Part shown: positions 1 through 11,972 of the stretch, piece by piece | Numbering within the stretch: position 1 is the stretch's first letter | How the letters are laid out: each line of letters begins with the position of its first letter | Assembly: GCF_006569185.2 (NCBI RefSeq) | Contig: NZ_VIGC02000008.1 | Coordinates: 124,001 to 188,000, forward strand | Direction: 5' to 3' | Source: Litorilinea aerophila | GTDB taxonomy: Bacteria > Chloroflexota > Anaerolineae > Caldilineales > Caldilineaceae | DNA: 64,000 nt | The notes under the pieces: model-generated | Seen by the model: the letters and a program-made list of their open reading frames with translations, nothing else | Told to the model about the DNA's origin: nothing | The model's database searches: none | Program-made: the position numbers and the translations under genes

Positions 1-2
1 CC

Positions 3-485
3 GGCGAGGTGGGGCTACCGGCCCGGGAGGGCTCTGGGCAGCAGCCTCGTTGGCGAGATGAATATGTCAGCATCCTGGATCTGGGCGCTACCCTCTTTAG
101 CCTGGCAGGTGAAACTCCGCAGATCCCCGGCCGAGATCTCATGCCCCTGGTGCATGGCGAATGGACAGGGCCCTGGCCCCAGGAGGCCTTTGGTTGGTAC
201 AACTACTATAACGGCCACTCCTTCGTGATGCGCTCCATCCGGACACCGGCATACAAATATGTCTTCGCTCCCCAGGCCGTGGATGAATTGTATGATCTGC
301 AGGCTGATCCCGGCGAGTTGGTCAACCTGGCATCCGACCCTGCCCACGCGAGCAAGGTGACGGAACTGCGGCAACGACTCTTTGCCTGGATGATGCAGGA
401 AGGCGATCCGCTGCTTGAGCAGTGGCAAGAGTTGCCGCCGGCGGGCACCCTGGTAGACCGCCTTCGTGCCGGTTCGCTGATTTGA
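3..485 (+). CDS. Sulfatase, C-terminal part (cut by window edge)
   Basis: The reading frame is open from the first bases, so the start lies outside the window. The visible 160 residues are the C-terminal part of an alkaline-phosphatase-fold sulfatase. The segment SILDLGATLFSLAG followed by a short stretch ending in GRDLMPLV is the usual post-catalytic segment, and YDLQADPGELVNLA is the typical sulfatase C-terminal motif (ELYDLxxDPxExxNL). The formylglycine site and metal ligands are not visible, so activity cannot be judged. A second sulfatase follows 54 bases downstream on the same strand. Together with the acid-sugar enzyme and GH127 that follow, this suggests use of a sulfated polysaccharide (inference). 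Confidence 0.85.
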   Translation, partial: GEVGLPAREGSGQQPRWRDEYVSILDLGATLFSLAGETPQIPGRDLMPLVHGEWTGPWPQEAFGWYNYYNGHSFVMRSIRTPAYKYVFAPQAVDELYDLQADPGELVNLASDPAHASKVTELRQRLFAWMMQEGDPLLEQWQELPPAGTLVDRLRAGSLI

Positions 486-539
486 CCATCATCTGACCCT
501 CATCGTATCCATGCCAGCCTGGACCAGAGGAATGAATCC

Positions 540-2006
540 ATGAATCCGCGGCCGAATATCCTCCTGATCATGACCGACCAGCAGCGACATGACGCTGTGG
601 GTTATGTCAATCCGGAGGTGCAGACCCCCCATCTGAACCAACTGGCGCAGGAGTCTGTGCTCTTTACGAATGCCTACACCACCAACCCTTCCTGTATTCC
701 TGCCCGGGCGGCCATTTTTACGGGTAAATATCCATCCCAGTGTGGCGTGCCCACTTATATGACCTATTTGCCCAAACATGAAGTCACTTTCATGAAAAGG
801 CTCCAGGAAGCGGGCTATTACACGGCTGTAATCGGCAAACAACATTTCTGGAAGTCAGAAATTGACAAGGGATATGACTATCTGGAGATCATTGACGAAC
901 ATTTCCCGCCCAGGCGTATTCACAAGGAAGTAGACCCCAGTCGGTTTGGCCTGCCTTCCAATTCCACCGTGTTGGACTCAGCTTCCAGCTATATATGCTT
1001 TCTGGCTGACAGCGGTTTTACGGAGGGGAGCCAGTTATTTGAAAAAGTACCTTCGACCAAAGAAGTGTACCGCTGGAAAGCCGACGAGCGATACCACGTG
1101 GATGCCTTCGTGGGCGACCGGGGAGTAGCGTGGATTCGCAACCAAAGGCCTGTCGGCAAACCGTGGTTCCTCACCCTCTCTTTCCCGGGTCCTCATACGC
1201 CGTTTGACGGCATTGGCTTGCCAGACGAGGCTCTCTACGAGCAGGTCGAAATCTCATTGCCTTCAACCGCGCCGGAGGATATCTTTCAGAAGCCACCACA
1301 TTTTCGACACTTGTTAAAGCGGTATTGCGAGCTTGATGAAACTGCGCAGGCTATCCGCTCGCGCATGAGCGATGCGGAAATCCGGCTGATGCGCAAGTCA
1401 TATTATGCCAACGTCTCACTCATCGATCGGAAAATAGGGGCTGTCATCGAAGCTTTGAAAGAATGTGGGGACTATGAGAATACCTTGATCCTGTTCCTGT
1501 CCGACCATGGAGATTTCCTGGGCGACTTTGGAATGGCCCAGAAGATGCAGTGCCTGTCAGAAGTTTTAATGCGTATTCCTTTCCTCATCAAGCCGCCGAT
1601 ACAAGGGTTTCGAGGGTATCAGGAGAATTCGTTTGTCAGCTCCGTCGAGGTTGCCGCCACCTGTCTGGCCACAGCCGGCTGTGAAGTTCCGCCCGACATC
1701 TCTCGACGTAGTTTGACTCAATTTTTCAATCAGACCGAAGCGCCAGTTCGGTGGGACGAAATTTATATGGAAGCCCGGGACATTCGAGGGATTCGCGTCG
1801 GACAGTACAAACTGGCCTATTACGCGGAACGGGAATATGGCGAACTCTACGATTTGGCCAGCGATCCAGAGGAAAGGGTGAACCTCTGGTTTGATGGACA
1901 ATTTCAGGAGATCAAACACCGTTTGATGACCCGGTTGCTGGATAAGCTCATCCAGCTGGGACACAACATGCATGTGATCTGGCATCCAGATACTCCGCCC
2001 ATTTAG
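540..2006 (+). CDS. Sulfatase (formylglycine-dependent, type I)
   Basis: A complete 488-residue sulfatase hydrolysing a sulfate ester, probably on a carbohydrate; the substrate cannot be read from sequence. The N-terminus PNILLIMTDQQR supplies the calcium ligands D13 and Q14. C52 in CIPAR is the cysteine converted to formylglycine (C-x-P-x-R), so a maturase (FGE or anSME) is needed; none is seen in this window. SDHGD with D322/H323 gives the second metal-binding pair, and ELYDLASDPEERVNL closes the domain. There is no signal peptide, so the enzyme looks cytoplasmic. The GAGGAATGAATCC segment just upstream gives a plausible ribosome binding site. The ATG at 540 begins exactly at the conserved N-terminus. 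Confidence 0.92.
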   Translation: MNPRPNILLIMTDQQRHDAVGYVNPEVQTPHLNQLAQESVLFTNAYTTNPSCIPARAAIFTGKYPSQCGVPTYMTYLPKHEVTFMKRLQEAGYYTAVIGKQHFWKSEIDKGYDYLEIIDEHFPPRRIHKEVDPSRFGLPSNSTVLDSASSYICFLADSGFTEGSQLFEKVPSTKEVYRWKADERYHVDAFVGDRGVAWIRNQRPVGKPWFLTLSFPGPHTPFDGIGLPDEALYEQVEISLPSTAPEDIFQKPPHFRHLLKRYCELDETAQAIRSRMSDAEIRLMRKSYYANVSLIDRKIGAVIEALKECGDYENTLILFLSDHGDFLGDFGMAQKMQCLSEVLMRIPFLIKPPIQGFRGYQENSFVSSVEVAATCLATAGCEVPPDISRRSLTQFFNQTEAPVRWDEIYMEARDIRGIRVGQYKLAYYAEREYGELYDLASDPEERVNLWFDGQFQEIKHRLMTRLLDKLIQLGHNMHVIWHPDTPPI

Positions 2007-2078
2007 GCGTGCCTCAAGCTAGCGTGATGATTCTTGCTGAGGTCGAAAACCAATGAGAACTGCCCGGGAGTGTTGAAT

Positions 2079-3215
2079 TTGAAGATTGAAAATCTTGTCG
2101 CCTATCCGCTTCGATGCAGGCTGGAACGCCCCTTCAGCTATTCGCAAAAATGGGTCACACATCGCACCACGGTCCTGGTCAAGGTAATGACCGATGAGGG
2201 CATCACCGGCTGGGGTGAAGTCTTCTGCCACGACGCCTGGGCGGCTGTCACCGGTATGATTGAGCAGACATACAAGCCCCTGCTCATCGGACGGAATCCC
2301 CTGGATATTGAAATTATCTGGGAACATTTGTATAACTGGACCAAAGACTACGGTCAAAAGGGGATCACGACAGCTGCCCTCAGCGGCGTCGATATCGCGC
2401 TGTGGGACATCTACGGCAAAGCGACCGGCCTGCCGATCTACCAATTGCTGGGGGGCGCCTTTCGCCAGCAGATCCAGGCTTACGCTACCGGGATGTACAT
2501 CACCGAATGTGCTGATCCGGCCATCGCTCTGGCAGAGGAGGCTTGCCGCTACGTGGAGCAAGGGTTCCGCGCCATGAAGATGAAAGTTGGCTTTGGCATT
2601 CAAGCCGACACACGCTATATCCAGAGTGTGCGGAGCGCCATCGGCGAGGATGTCGAGTTAATGGTAGATGCCAACCATGCCTATGACGTGGCTTCAGCTA
2701 TCCGACTGGGCCGGATCTTAGAAACATACGATATCGCCTGGTTCGAAGAACCTGTATCTCCAGAGGACGTCGCCGGCTATTGTCGGGTTCGGCAGGCTTT
2801 GGACATCCCCATAGCTGGGGGCGAGGCAGAGTTTACCCGCTACGGCTTTCGAGACTTAATTGTCCAAGGGGCTGTTGATATCGTTCAACCTGATCTCTGT
2901 TTGACGGGGGGCATTTCAGAGGGGCGAAAAATAGCCACGCTGGCCAGCGCATGGCATGTGCGTTGTCTGCCCCATGTCTGGGGGACAGCCGTTGGCCTGG
3001 CTGCTGCTCTACACTTCCTGGCTGCGTTGCCCAATATCCCGCCATCCCTGAACCCTCAGCCCCTTATGGTGGAACTGGATCAGACGGAACACCCCTTGCG
3101 GCAGTTGACCTACCTGCCGGGCTACGTCAAAGATGGCTTCATTCAAGTGCCCGACCAACCCGGCCTGGGCGTTGAGGTGGATGAAACGCATCTGGCGCGT
3201 TACTGCCCTTCATGA
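2079..3215 (+). CDS. Mandelate racemase / muconate lactonizing enzyme family protein
   Basis: Enolase-superfamily acid-sugar enzyme of about 378 residues. With the TTG at 2079 as start, the catalytic set falls where mandelate racemase has it: K167 and K169 (KMK), metal ligands D197 (VDAN), E224 (EEP) and E249 (GGE), and the D272/H299 dyad (QPDL, PHVWG). This marks the mandelate-racemase subgroup, acting as dehydratase, racemase or cycloisomerase on an aldonic, uronic or aldaric acid. The closest type by look is galactarolactone cycloisomerase/galactarate dehydratase, but the substrate is not certain. No ATG is available. A GGGAG at 2066-2070 sits 8 bases before TTG 2079; GTG 2070 and TTG 2034 are weaker alternatives. 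It is followed by a GntR regulator and GH127. Confidence 0.88.
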   Translation: MKIENLVAYPLRCRLERPFSYSQKWVTHRTTVLVKVMTDEGITGWGEVFCHDAWAAVTGMIEQTYKPLLIGRNPLDIEIIWEHLYNWTKDYGQKGITTAALSGVDIALWDIYGKATGLPIYQLLGGAFRQQIQAYATGMYITECADPAIALAEEACRYVEQGFRAMKMKVGFGIQADTRYIQSVRSAIGEDVELMVDANHAYDVASAIRLGRILETYDIAWFEEPVSPEDVAGYCRVRQALDIPIAGGEAEFTRYGFRDLIVQGAVDIVQPDLCLTGGISEGRKIATLASAWHVRCLPHVWGTAVGLAAALHFLAALPNIPPSLNPQPLMVELDQTEHPLRQLTYLPGYVKDGFIQVPDQPGLGVEVDETHLARYCPS

Positions 3216-3224
3216 CGGTCGGGA

Positions 3225-3255
3225 TAGCCTCGACCATTCGCCCATGGCGAGGCTA
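3225..3255. terminator. Hairpin after the acid-sugar enzyme gene
   Basis: TAGCCTCG at 3225-3232 pairs perfectly with CGAGGCTA at 3248-3255 over a 15-base loop, starting 9 bases after the stop of the preceding gene. No T-tract follows, so intrinsic termination would be weak; it may only stabilise the mRNA end. Confidence 0.4.
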
Positions 3256-3380
3256 AACGTTCCAGTCCTTATGGAGAGAGGCTGATTGGTTTGCTGCGTG
3301 TCAGCGGCGCCCAGTCCCTTGCCGCGAGATTTGGTTGCTTGGGCTTACTTGTTGACCTTGGAGTGGGGATAAAAGCAAAA

Positions 3381-4064
3381 ATGACAACTATCGTTGAAAC
3401 AACATCGTTAAGCGAACAAATTGAAGACGCACTGAAAGCTGAAATCCTTGCCGGCCGGTATCGACCTGGGCAGCGAATCTCTCCCGACGAACTCCGCGAT
3501 AGATGGGGGGTCAGCATCACCCCAGTTCGGGATGCCATCAGGCGCCTGGAATCGATCGGCCTGGTCAAAGTGTTGCCCCGGCGGGGTGTCTACGTCGCCA
3601 CGATTGACAAGAAATCGTTCAAGAATATCTTCGATTTGCGCATTGCGCTGGAATGTCTGGCCATCGAAACGGCCGCCCTCTTGATCCCGGATGAAAAGAT
3701 CGAGGAGGCATACCACTACTACCGGGAAGCGGAGCGCCAGCTGCGGGAAACCGGCGATCGAACGCTTCTGATTGAACGGGACCATACCCTGCACGACCTG
3801 ATCATCGAATACTGTGATAATCCCAAACTCCAGGAAATTATGCGGGATCTCCATGACTTGAATGTCTGGGCCCGCGCGACCCTGGTGGCACGCCACCCGG
3901 ATTCGTATGAGCAGGCACTTCCCGAACACCTGGAAATCATGGAGGCGCTTCGGGCTCGAGATGTGGAAGCCGCCCGGCAACGTTTACGCACTCACCTGGA
4001 AAACGCGTTCCGCCGCGCATACGAAGACTGGAACGGTGGCAACGGAGAGTCCGATTCCCCCTGA
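3381..4064 (+). CDS. GntR family transcriptional regulator, FCD (FadR) subfamily
   Basis: A 227-residue regulator. Residues about 9-75 form the winged HTH (AEILAGRYRPGQRI, VSITPVRDAIRRLESIGLV, PRRGVYV). Residues about 80-215 form the all-helical FCD ligand domain with the metal/ligand set D134, H138, H183 and H205. FCD regulators usually sense an organic acid or sugar acid and repress the neighbouring catabolic genes. The flanking sulfatases, acid-sugar enzyme and GH127 fit that role. ATG 3381 was chosen because the HTH begins right after it and a purine-rich GGGGAT lies upstream. The longer frame from TTG 3291 adds 30 residues without family character. A candidate operator lies just downstream, before the GH127 gene. 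Confidence 0.92.
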   Translation: MTTIVETTSLSEQIEDALKAEILAGRYRPGQRISPDELRDRWGVSITPVRDAIRRLESIGLVKVLPRRGVYVATIDKKSFKNIFDLRIALECLAIETAALLIPDEKIEEAYHYYREAERQLRETGDRTLLIERDHTLHDLIIEYCDNPKLQEIMRDLHDLNVWARATLVARHPDSYEQALPEHLEIMEALRARDVEAARQRLRTHLENAFRRAYEDWNGGNGESDSP

Positions 4065-4104
4065 GGCTGCCAGCCCCGTCCATTGGCCGCGAGGTGCCCT
4101 TGCC

Positions 4105-4126
4105 CTGGTACCAGACCTGGTATCAG
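4105..4126. promoter_or_regulatory. Candidate GntR/FCD operator upstream of GH127 gene
   Basis: CTGGTACCAG (4105-4114, perfect palindrome) is followed two bases later by CTGGTATCAG (4117-4126). The 20-base core TGGTACCAGACCTGGTATCA is itself a near-palindrome with two mismatched pairs. TGGT...ACCA is the typical core of FadR/UxuR/LldR-type operators. The site lies between the regulator gene and the GH127 gene. Regulator assignment is inferred from position. Confidence 0.5.
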
Positions 4127-4183
4127 TCCCTCTGCATCTGCTCTAAAATTTACCATTCTAAAATCCACCCTATGGAGAAAATG

Positions 4184-6166
4184 ATGGCAAGTTCACACAG
4201 CACGAGCCAACGCCTTCAGCCGGTTTTGCCCCAAAGCCCCCACGCCAGGATGTCACCCATGGGGCCCGGAACTGTCCGCTGGACTGAAGGGTTTTGGGCT
4301 GACCATTTCGCACGAGTTCGCAGCCAGATGATCCCCGCCATCCACCGCGCTTTGAACGACCCAGACAACGGCGCAGTGCTGAGCAACTTCTACGTGGCCG
4401 CCGGTCTACAGGAGGGGGGACATCAGGGTACTTTCTGGAGCGACGGTGACTGCTATAAATGGATGGAGGCCATCATCCACGTCTTGGGTGTGGTGGATGA
4501 TCCGGAGCTAGATCGCCTCCTCGACGAACTGATCGACGTCATTGCCCGAGCCCAGGAACCCGATGGATACATCTGCACTCAGGTGCAATTGACCGACAAA
4601 GGGCGCTGGCAGGCGCCCCAATTTCATGAGCTCTATAATATGGGCCATTTGATCACGGCGGCCTGTGCCCACCATCGGGTAACCGGCAAAGAGAACTTCC
4701 TGCAGGTCGCCCGTAAGCTCGCTGATTACCTGTACCAGGTATTTCAACCTCGTCCGCCTGAGCTGGCTAACTTTGGCTGGAATCCTTCCAACATTATGGC
4801 CCTGGTAGACCTTTACCGCATCACGGGTGAAACTCGCTACCTGGAACTGGCCCAGACGTTTGTGGATATGCGAGGATCCGCACCCAAAACGCCTGGCCGC
4901 CAGCAGGATGATCGGGGGGGTGGCGGTACCGATCAGATCCAAGATCGTATCCCTCTACGACAGGAAACCGAGGCTGTGGGGCACGCCGTAACGGCTACCT
5001 ATCTATATTCCGGCGCTGCAGATGTCTATATGGAAACTGGGGAGCAGGCGCTCCTGGAGGCATTACAGCGCATCTGGTTGGATATGACCACTCGCAAAAT
5101 GTACATCACCGGCGGTGTGGGGACCCATCACCACGCGGTTTCCAAGCGGGGAGACCGCATCTGGGAAGCCTTTGGCCTGGATTATCAGCTGCCAAATGCC
5201 ACTGCTTATAATGAAACCTGTGCGAATATCGGCAATGCCATGTGGAATTGGCGGATGTTGCGTATCACGGGGGAGGCACGCTTCAGCGACATCATGGAAT
5301 TGGTCGCCTACAACACCTTGCTCTCTGGCGTCAGCATGGATGGGACCCATTTCTGCTATACCAATCCTTTGCGCTGGTATGGCGCCGAACACCTCCTGCT
5401 CAGTCAAGATGCTCCCACTCGCTGGCATACTTTTCATTGCTACTGCTGCCCGCCCCAGGTGGCACGCACCATCGCACAACTGCATGAATGGGCGTATAGC
5501 CTGTCGCCGGAAGGTCTCTGGATCCACCTGTATGGCGGGAACACCCTGGAAACGTCCCTGGATGGCACCTCTTCCATCCGACTGAAGCAGGAGACTAACT
5601 ATCCATGGGACGGTTACATCAAAATCACCCTGACAGCAGTCCCTACCCACCCCATGGCCCTCATGCTACGGATACCCGGTTGGGCGACGGGGGCAACCCT
5701 CCGGGTGAATGGCGAGCATTGGGCCGAGCAACCCCAGCCAGGTACCTATGCGGTGTTGAAACGCTCCTGGTCGCCCGGAGATGTGATTGAGCTGGACCTG
5801 CCCATGGAGCCTCGTCTCGTGAAGGCGCATCCCAAAGTCGAGGAGGCCGCTAATCATGTGGCCATCATGCGCGGCCCCGTGGTATATTGTCTGGAGTCCG
5901 TGGACTTACCCCCGGCGGTCTCCATGGATGAAATCTACATCCCCCGCGATGTCCGCCCTGTGGTCCGTTATGATGAAGAACTGTTAGGCGGGCTCGCCAC
6001 CCTGGAGCTAGATGCCTGGGTCATCCATGGCCCTCCCTGGGACGGTCAACTCTATCGTATCCTCGGCGGCGAGTCCCGTCAGCCTGTGCAGGTGAGGTTG
6101 ATTCCCTACTACGCCTGGAATAATCGGGGTGAGACCCAGATGACCGTTTGGCTCCCCCTCTGTTAG
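4184..6166 (+). CDS. GH127 beta-L-arabinofuranosidase-like glycoside hydrolase
   Basis: About 660 residues, the usual GH127 length (DUF1680). The zinc/catalytic set of the family is present: E344 and C346 in YNETC, and C421/C422 in FHCYCC, closely matching the Glu-x-Cys and Cys-Cys of the Bifidobacterium enzyme HypBA1, in which one of the paired cysteines acts as nucleophile. Expected reaction: release of L-arabinofuranose from beta-L-arabinosides. The N-terminal (alpha/alpha)6 barrel covers about residues 20-430, followed by beta-sandwich domains. No signal peptide is seen, so it would act on imported oligosaccharides. Three in-frame ATGs lie at 4172, 4181 and 4184; a GGAG at 4174-4177 favours 4184. 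It is probably the last gene of the carbohydrate cluster. Confidence 0.9.
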   Translation: MASSHSTSQRLQPVLPQSPHARMSPMGPGTVRWTEGFWADHFARVRSQMIPAIHRALNDPDNGAVLSNFYVAAGLQEGGHQGTFWSDGDCYKWMEAIIHVLGVVDDPELDRLLDELIDVIARAQEPDGYICTQVQLTDKGRWQAPQFHELYNMGHLITAACAHHRVTGKENFLQVARKLADYLYQVFQPRPPELANFGWNPSNIMALVDLYRITGETRYLELAQTFVDMRGSAPKTPGRQQDDRGGGGTDQIQDRIPLRQETEAVGHAVTATYLYSGAADVYMETGEQALLEALQRIWLDMTTRKMYITGGVGTHHHAVSKRGDRIWEAFGLDYQLPNATAYNETCANIGNAMWNWRMLRITGEARFSDIMELVAYNTLLSGVSMDGTHFCYTNPLRWYGAEHLLLSQDAPTRWHTFHCYCCPPQVARTIAQLHEWAYSLSPEGLWIHLYGGNTLETSLDGTSSIRLKQETNYPWDGYIKITLTAVPTHPMALMLRIPGWATGATLRVNGEHWAEQPQPGTYAVLKRSWSPGDVIELDLPMEPRLVKAHPKVEEAANHVAIMRGPVVYCLESVDLPPAVSMDEIYIPRDVRPVVRYDEELLGGLATLELDAWVIHGPPWDGQLYRILGGESRQPVQVRLIPYYAWNNRGETQMTVWLPLC

Positions 6167-6210
6167 CCCAGTGGGGCTCAACCGATCCCGACCGACTGCG
6201 AAAATTCCAG

Positions 6211-6292
6211 GGCTCATCTCCCAAATGTGTGCGAACCTGTTCGGTTCCCTGCGAAACCGGGATGGGTAGCGCACATTTGTGGTAGATGAGCC
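6211..6292. repeat. Imperfect 23-bp inverted repeat with inner hairpin
   Basis: The arm at 6211-6233 (GGCTCATC...GTGTGCG) and the arm at 6270-6292 (CGCACATT...GATGAGCC) match at 19 of 23 positions when one is reverse-complemented. The 36-base loop holds a further small stem, GAACC/GGTTC. It lies 45 bases after the GH127 stop. It could be a transcript-end structure or the remains of a small mobile element; no target duplication or transposase was seen. Confidence 0.5.
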
Positions 6293-6551
6293 AAATTCTA
6301 GAAGCTGTGGTGTAGAAATACACGAGAAGCCGCGGCGAACAACGCGCAGAGCGCTGTTTTTTCGTCACTCTCCTGCGTTTCGTGTAGGGCACCATGAAAG
6401 CCCATACCCCTCTATTTTATTGCGTTCTCCCTCGGGATGGCGTACAATAACACGGCGCACGAACACCCGTTCGCCTGGACGCGCCAGGGTTCTGGCTGGT
6501 CGTTGTGAGGTCGCACTGGTAAATCTTGGCAGAAAGTCGCCGTCGTATTCA

Positions 6552-6692
6552 TGGCTCTACTGCACAAAGGTCAAATGAGGACGCTGACCCACGCAGATGA
6601 ACGCTGATTCGGGCGATTCTCTCCTGCGTTTCTTTGCGCCTTTGCGCCTTTGCGCCTTTGCGTTCAAAAATGCCCTTTTTGCAGCGGAGTCA
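6552..6692 (+). repeat. Dispersed noncoding repeat, copy A (141 bp)
   Basis: This segment recurs in reverse orientation at 43662-43802 with exactly the same length and about 9 mismatches in 141. A partial copy lies at 28351-28403 and an 18-bp remnant at 54987-55004. Its signature is a tandem CTTTGCGCC / TTTGCGCC stretch ending in TGCCCTTTTTGCAG. It carries no open frame of its own and lies upstream of uvrA. Confidence 0.85.
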
Positions 6693-6798
6693 TTCATTCA
6701 CCAGAGGTCGTGCGCCCAGAGGGCATCCGGAATTTCTGCCGTGGTGTTGACGCCAGATTGTACCAGTGCCGTGAGTAGGGGGTAAGGACACGCTTTCC

Positions 6799-9789
<2,991 letters not shown>

Positions 9790-9860
9790 AGGGGCCGCCC
9801 CGGGGTGAGCATCCCCCGTGGGCCCGGCCCTCCACCTACCTATCGACGGCTGAAACGTCC

Positions 9861-10631
9861 ATGATCGCTGCTGTCACCTTCGACTTTTGGGATACCCTGG
9901 CCATTGATGACTCCGATGAACCCAAGCGGGCTGCTCTCAACCTGCCCAGCAAAGCCGAAGCCAGGGTCCAGCTCTTCGTGAACCGGGTCACCGCGCTCCA
10001 CCCCCACATCAGCCGGGAGCGGGCAGCGGAAGCCTACCAGCGGGCCAACCAGCGTTTCCGGGAGGACTGGCACAACAACCACCGCACCCCCAGCGTGGTC
10101 ACCCGCCTCTACTACGCCTACGAGTACCTGGGCCTGGAGCCGGCGCCCGGCCAGTACGCCCGGTTGGTACGGGAGGTGGACGAGCTGGCCCGGGAGATCG
10201 AGGCCATGGAGATCCGGATTCAGCCCGACTTTGTCCCCGGCCTGCACCAGACCCTGCAGGCCCTGTCCCAGGAGTACCGGCTGGGCATCATTTCCGACAC
10301 CATCCACACCCACGGCCGGGGGCTGCGCTACCTCCTGCAGCGGCAGGGAGTGCTCCAGTACTTCAGCTGCTTTATCTTTTCCGACGAGGTGGGCGCGTCC
10401 AAGCCGTCGCCGGAGATCTTCCGGCGGGCCGCAGTGAGCCTGGGCTTCAACCCGTGGAACATCGTCCACGTGGGCGACCGGGAGGAGAACGACGTGGTCG
10501 GCCCCCGCTCCATCGGCATGCGGGCCATCCTCTTCACCGGCATCGTCGACCGGGGCAGCAGCCGCACCCGGGCCCACGCCGTCTGTCGCGACTTCCGCCA
10601 GTTGCCCGACATCATCCGCCGCCTGCGCTAA
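9861..10631 (+). CDS. HAD family hydrolase (phosphatase-like)
   Basis: A 256-residue haloacid-dehalogenase-fold protein. Motif I is DFWDTL: nucleophile D8 is present, but the usual acid/base Asp two residues later is W10, as in a known DFWxTL subset of HAD proteins. Motif II is IISDT, motif III the lysine in SKPSPEIF, and motif IV GDREENDVVG. The helical cap domain covers about residues 20-110. A small-molecule phosphatase is likely; the substrate is unknown. It lies 71 bases after uvrA and only 12 bases before the GCS2-type ligase, so it is probably co-transcribed with the latter. No strong ribosome binding site is visible before ATG 9861. Confidence 0.85.
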   Translation: MIAAVTFDFWDTLAIDDSDEPKRAALNLPSKAEARVQLFVNRVTALHPHISRERAAEAYQRANQRFREDWHNNHRTPSVVTRLYYAYEYLGLEPAPGQYARLVREVDELAREIEAMEIRIQPDFVPGLHQTLQALSQEYRLGIISDTIHTHGRGLRYLLQRQGVLQYFSCFIFSDEVGASKPSPEIFRRAAVSLGFNPWNIVHVGDREENDVVGPRSIGMRAILFTGIVDRGSSRTRAHAVCRDFRQLPDIIRRLR

Positions 10632-10643
10632 CGGAGCTCAGCC

Positions 10644-11972
10644 ATGCACCCTTCCTCATCCAATCACCCTGCCGTCGCCGAGGCGGTTGCGGTGCTGGCC
10701 GAGCGTTTCATGGCCTGTTTCCCGGCCACCGTCTCCCGCCCCCGCACCGTGGGCCGGGAGGCCGAGTATCCGGTGGTCACCGCCACGGGCGAAGCCGCCG
10801 ATGTGCGCCGCCTTTGGGACTATCTGTTGGCCCGGGGCGACCTGGAACCCAAGTACGACGACGGCACCCGCAACCTGATCGTGGCCCTGACCGGCGAGGA
10901 CTACTCCTACGCCCTGGAGGTGGGCGTGGGCACGGTGGAGATCAACACCCGGCCCTGCCCGGACCTGTTCACCCTGCAGGAGATCCTGGAGGCCGCGGTG
11001 ACCCGGCTGGTACGGGCCGCGGCCCGGCGAAGCTGGATGGTGCTGGGCTATGGCATCCAGCCGGTTTCGCCGCCGACCCTGCGCCTCATGTCCCCCAAAC
11101 AGCGCTACCAGAGCCTCTATCGGGCCATGGGCGCGGAGTGGCTCTGGTACACGGTCACCGCCAGCGACCAGATCCAGATCGACATCGGCCGGGATGAAAT
11201 GGTGGAGATGCTCAACCTGGGCAACCTGATGGCGCCGGTCATCATCGCCCTCTGTGCCAACTCGCCCGTCTACGAGGGCCGGCTGAGCCCTTTCTGCAGC
11301 GGCCGGGAAGGGCGCATGGCCCAGATCCACGCCAGCGAGCACCGCCACGGCATGCCGGCCCGCCCCTACACCAGCATCGTCGACTACGTGGATACCGTCT
11401 CCCAGACCACTTTCCTGATCCTGCGCGCCGACAACGAGGTGGTGCCCAGCTCCCGGCTTTTCACCGAGTATCTGCTGGAGCACGGCCCCGACTTCGAGGC
11501 CTTCCTCTTCCACGAACACTACATCTGGAATAGCGCGCGGCTTCGAGCCGCTTATGGCACCATCGAGATTCGGCCGGCCTGTCAGCAGCCGTGGCGGGAG
11601 CACATGGCCGCCATGGCCCTGAGCCTGGGGCTCATCGAGGCGGCCAGGGAGATCCTGGCCTACGTGCAGGAGGCGCTGGGGGAAGAGTATTGGGAGATCA
11701 TGCGCAACTACCACCGGCAGGTCATCGCCCGGGGCCTGGCCGCGCCCCAGCCGGCCCCCCGCTTCCTCTACCGCATCGTGGCCATGGCCGAGGAAGCCCT
11801 GCGCCGGCGGGGCTTCGGCGAGGAACGGCTGCTCCTGCCCATCCACAACCGGCTGCAACGGCAGCTGAACCCGGCCCAACAGGCCCGCCGCATCTTTCAG
11901 GTGGACGGCCTCCACGGCCTGCTGGCCCACGCCGCCATCCGCCCGGCCCTCACCAGACCGGCATCGTCTTGA
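10644..11972 (+). CDS. GCS2-family glutamate-cysteine ligase / carboxylate-amine ligase
   Basis: A 442-residue protein of the glutamate-cysteine ligase type 2 fold (YbdK/EgtA/plant-type GCL superfamily). [11 protein letters not shown] carries the acidic ATP-Mg motif at the start of the domain; [14 protein letters not shown] and [13 protein letters not shown] are further conserved active-site strands. The family makes gamma-glutamyl amides from a carboxylate, an amine and ATP. Whether this one makes gamma-glutamylcysteine or another amide is not decidable here, and no glutathione synthetase or egtB is nearby. It starts 12 bases after the HAD gene. Its 3' end overlaps the convergent PIG-L gene by 23 bases. 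Confidence 0.8.
   Translation: MHPSSSNHPAVAEAVAVLAERFMACFPATVSRPRTVGREAEYPVVTATGEAADVRRLWDYLLARGDLEPKYDDGTRNLIVALTGEDYSYALEVGVGTVEINTRPCPDLFTLQEILEAAVTRLVRAAARRSWMVLGYGIQPVSPPTLRLMSPKQRYQSLYRAMGAEWLWYTVTASDQIQIDIGRDEMVEMLNLGNLMAPVIIALCANSPVYEGRLSPFCSGREGRMAQIHASEHRHGMPARPYTSIVDYVDTVSQTTFLILRADNEVVPSSRLFTEYLLEHGPDFEAFLFHEHYIWNSARLRAAYGTIEIRPACQQPWREHMAAMALSLGLIEAAREILAYVQEALGEEYWEIMRNYHRQVIARGLAAPQPAPRFLYRIVAMAEEALRRRGFGEERLLLPIHNRLQRQLNPAQQARRIFQVDGLHGLLAHAAIRPALTRPASS

Larger units (their letters stand above)
6167..6798. other. Gene-free region between GH127 and uvrA
   Basis: About 630 bases without a convincing gene. It holds an imperfect inverted repeat (6211-6292), a GCGC-AGA-GCGC element followed by six T residues near 6340, and a dispersed 141-bp repeat (6552-6692) that ends about 106 bases before uvrA. 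Short open frames here have no family character and run across the repeat. Confidence 0.7.
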
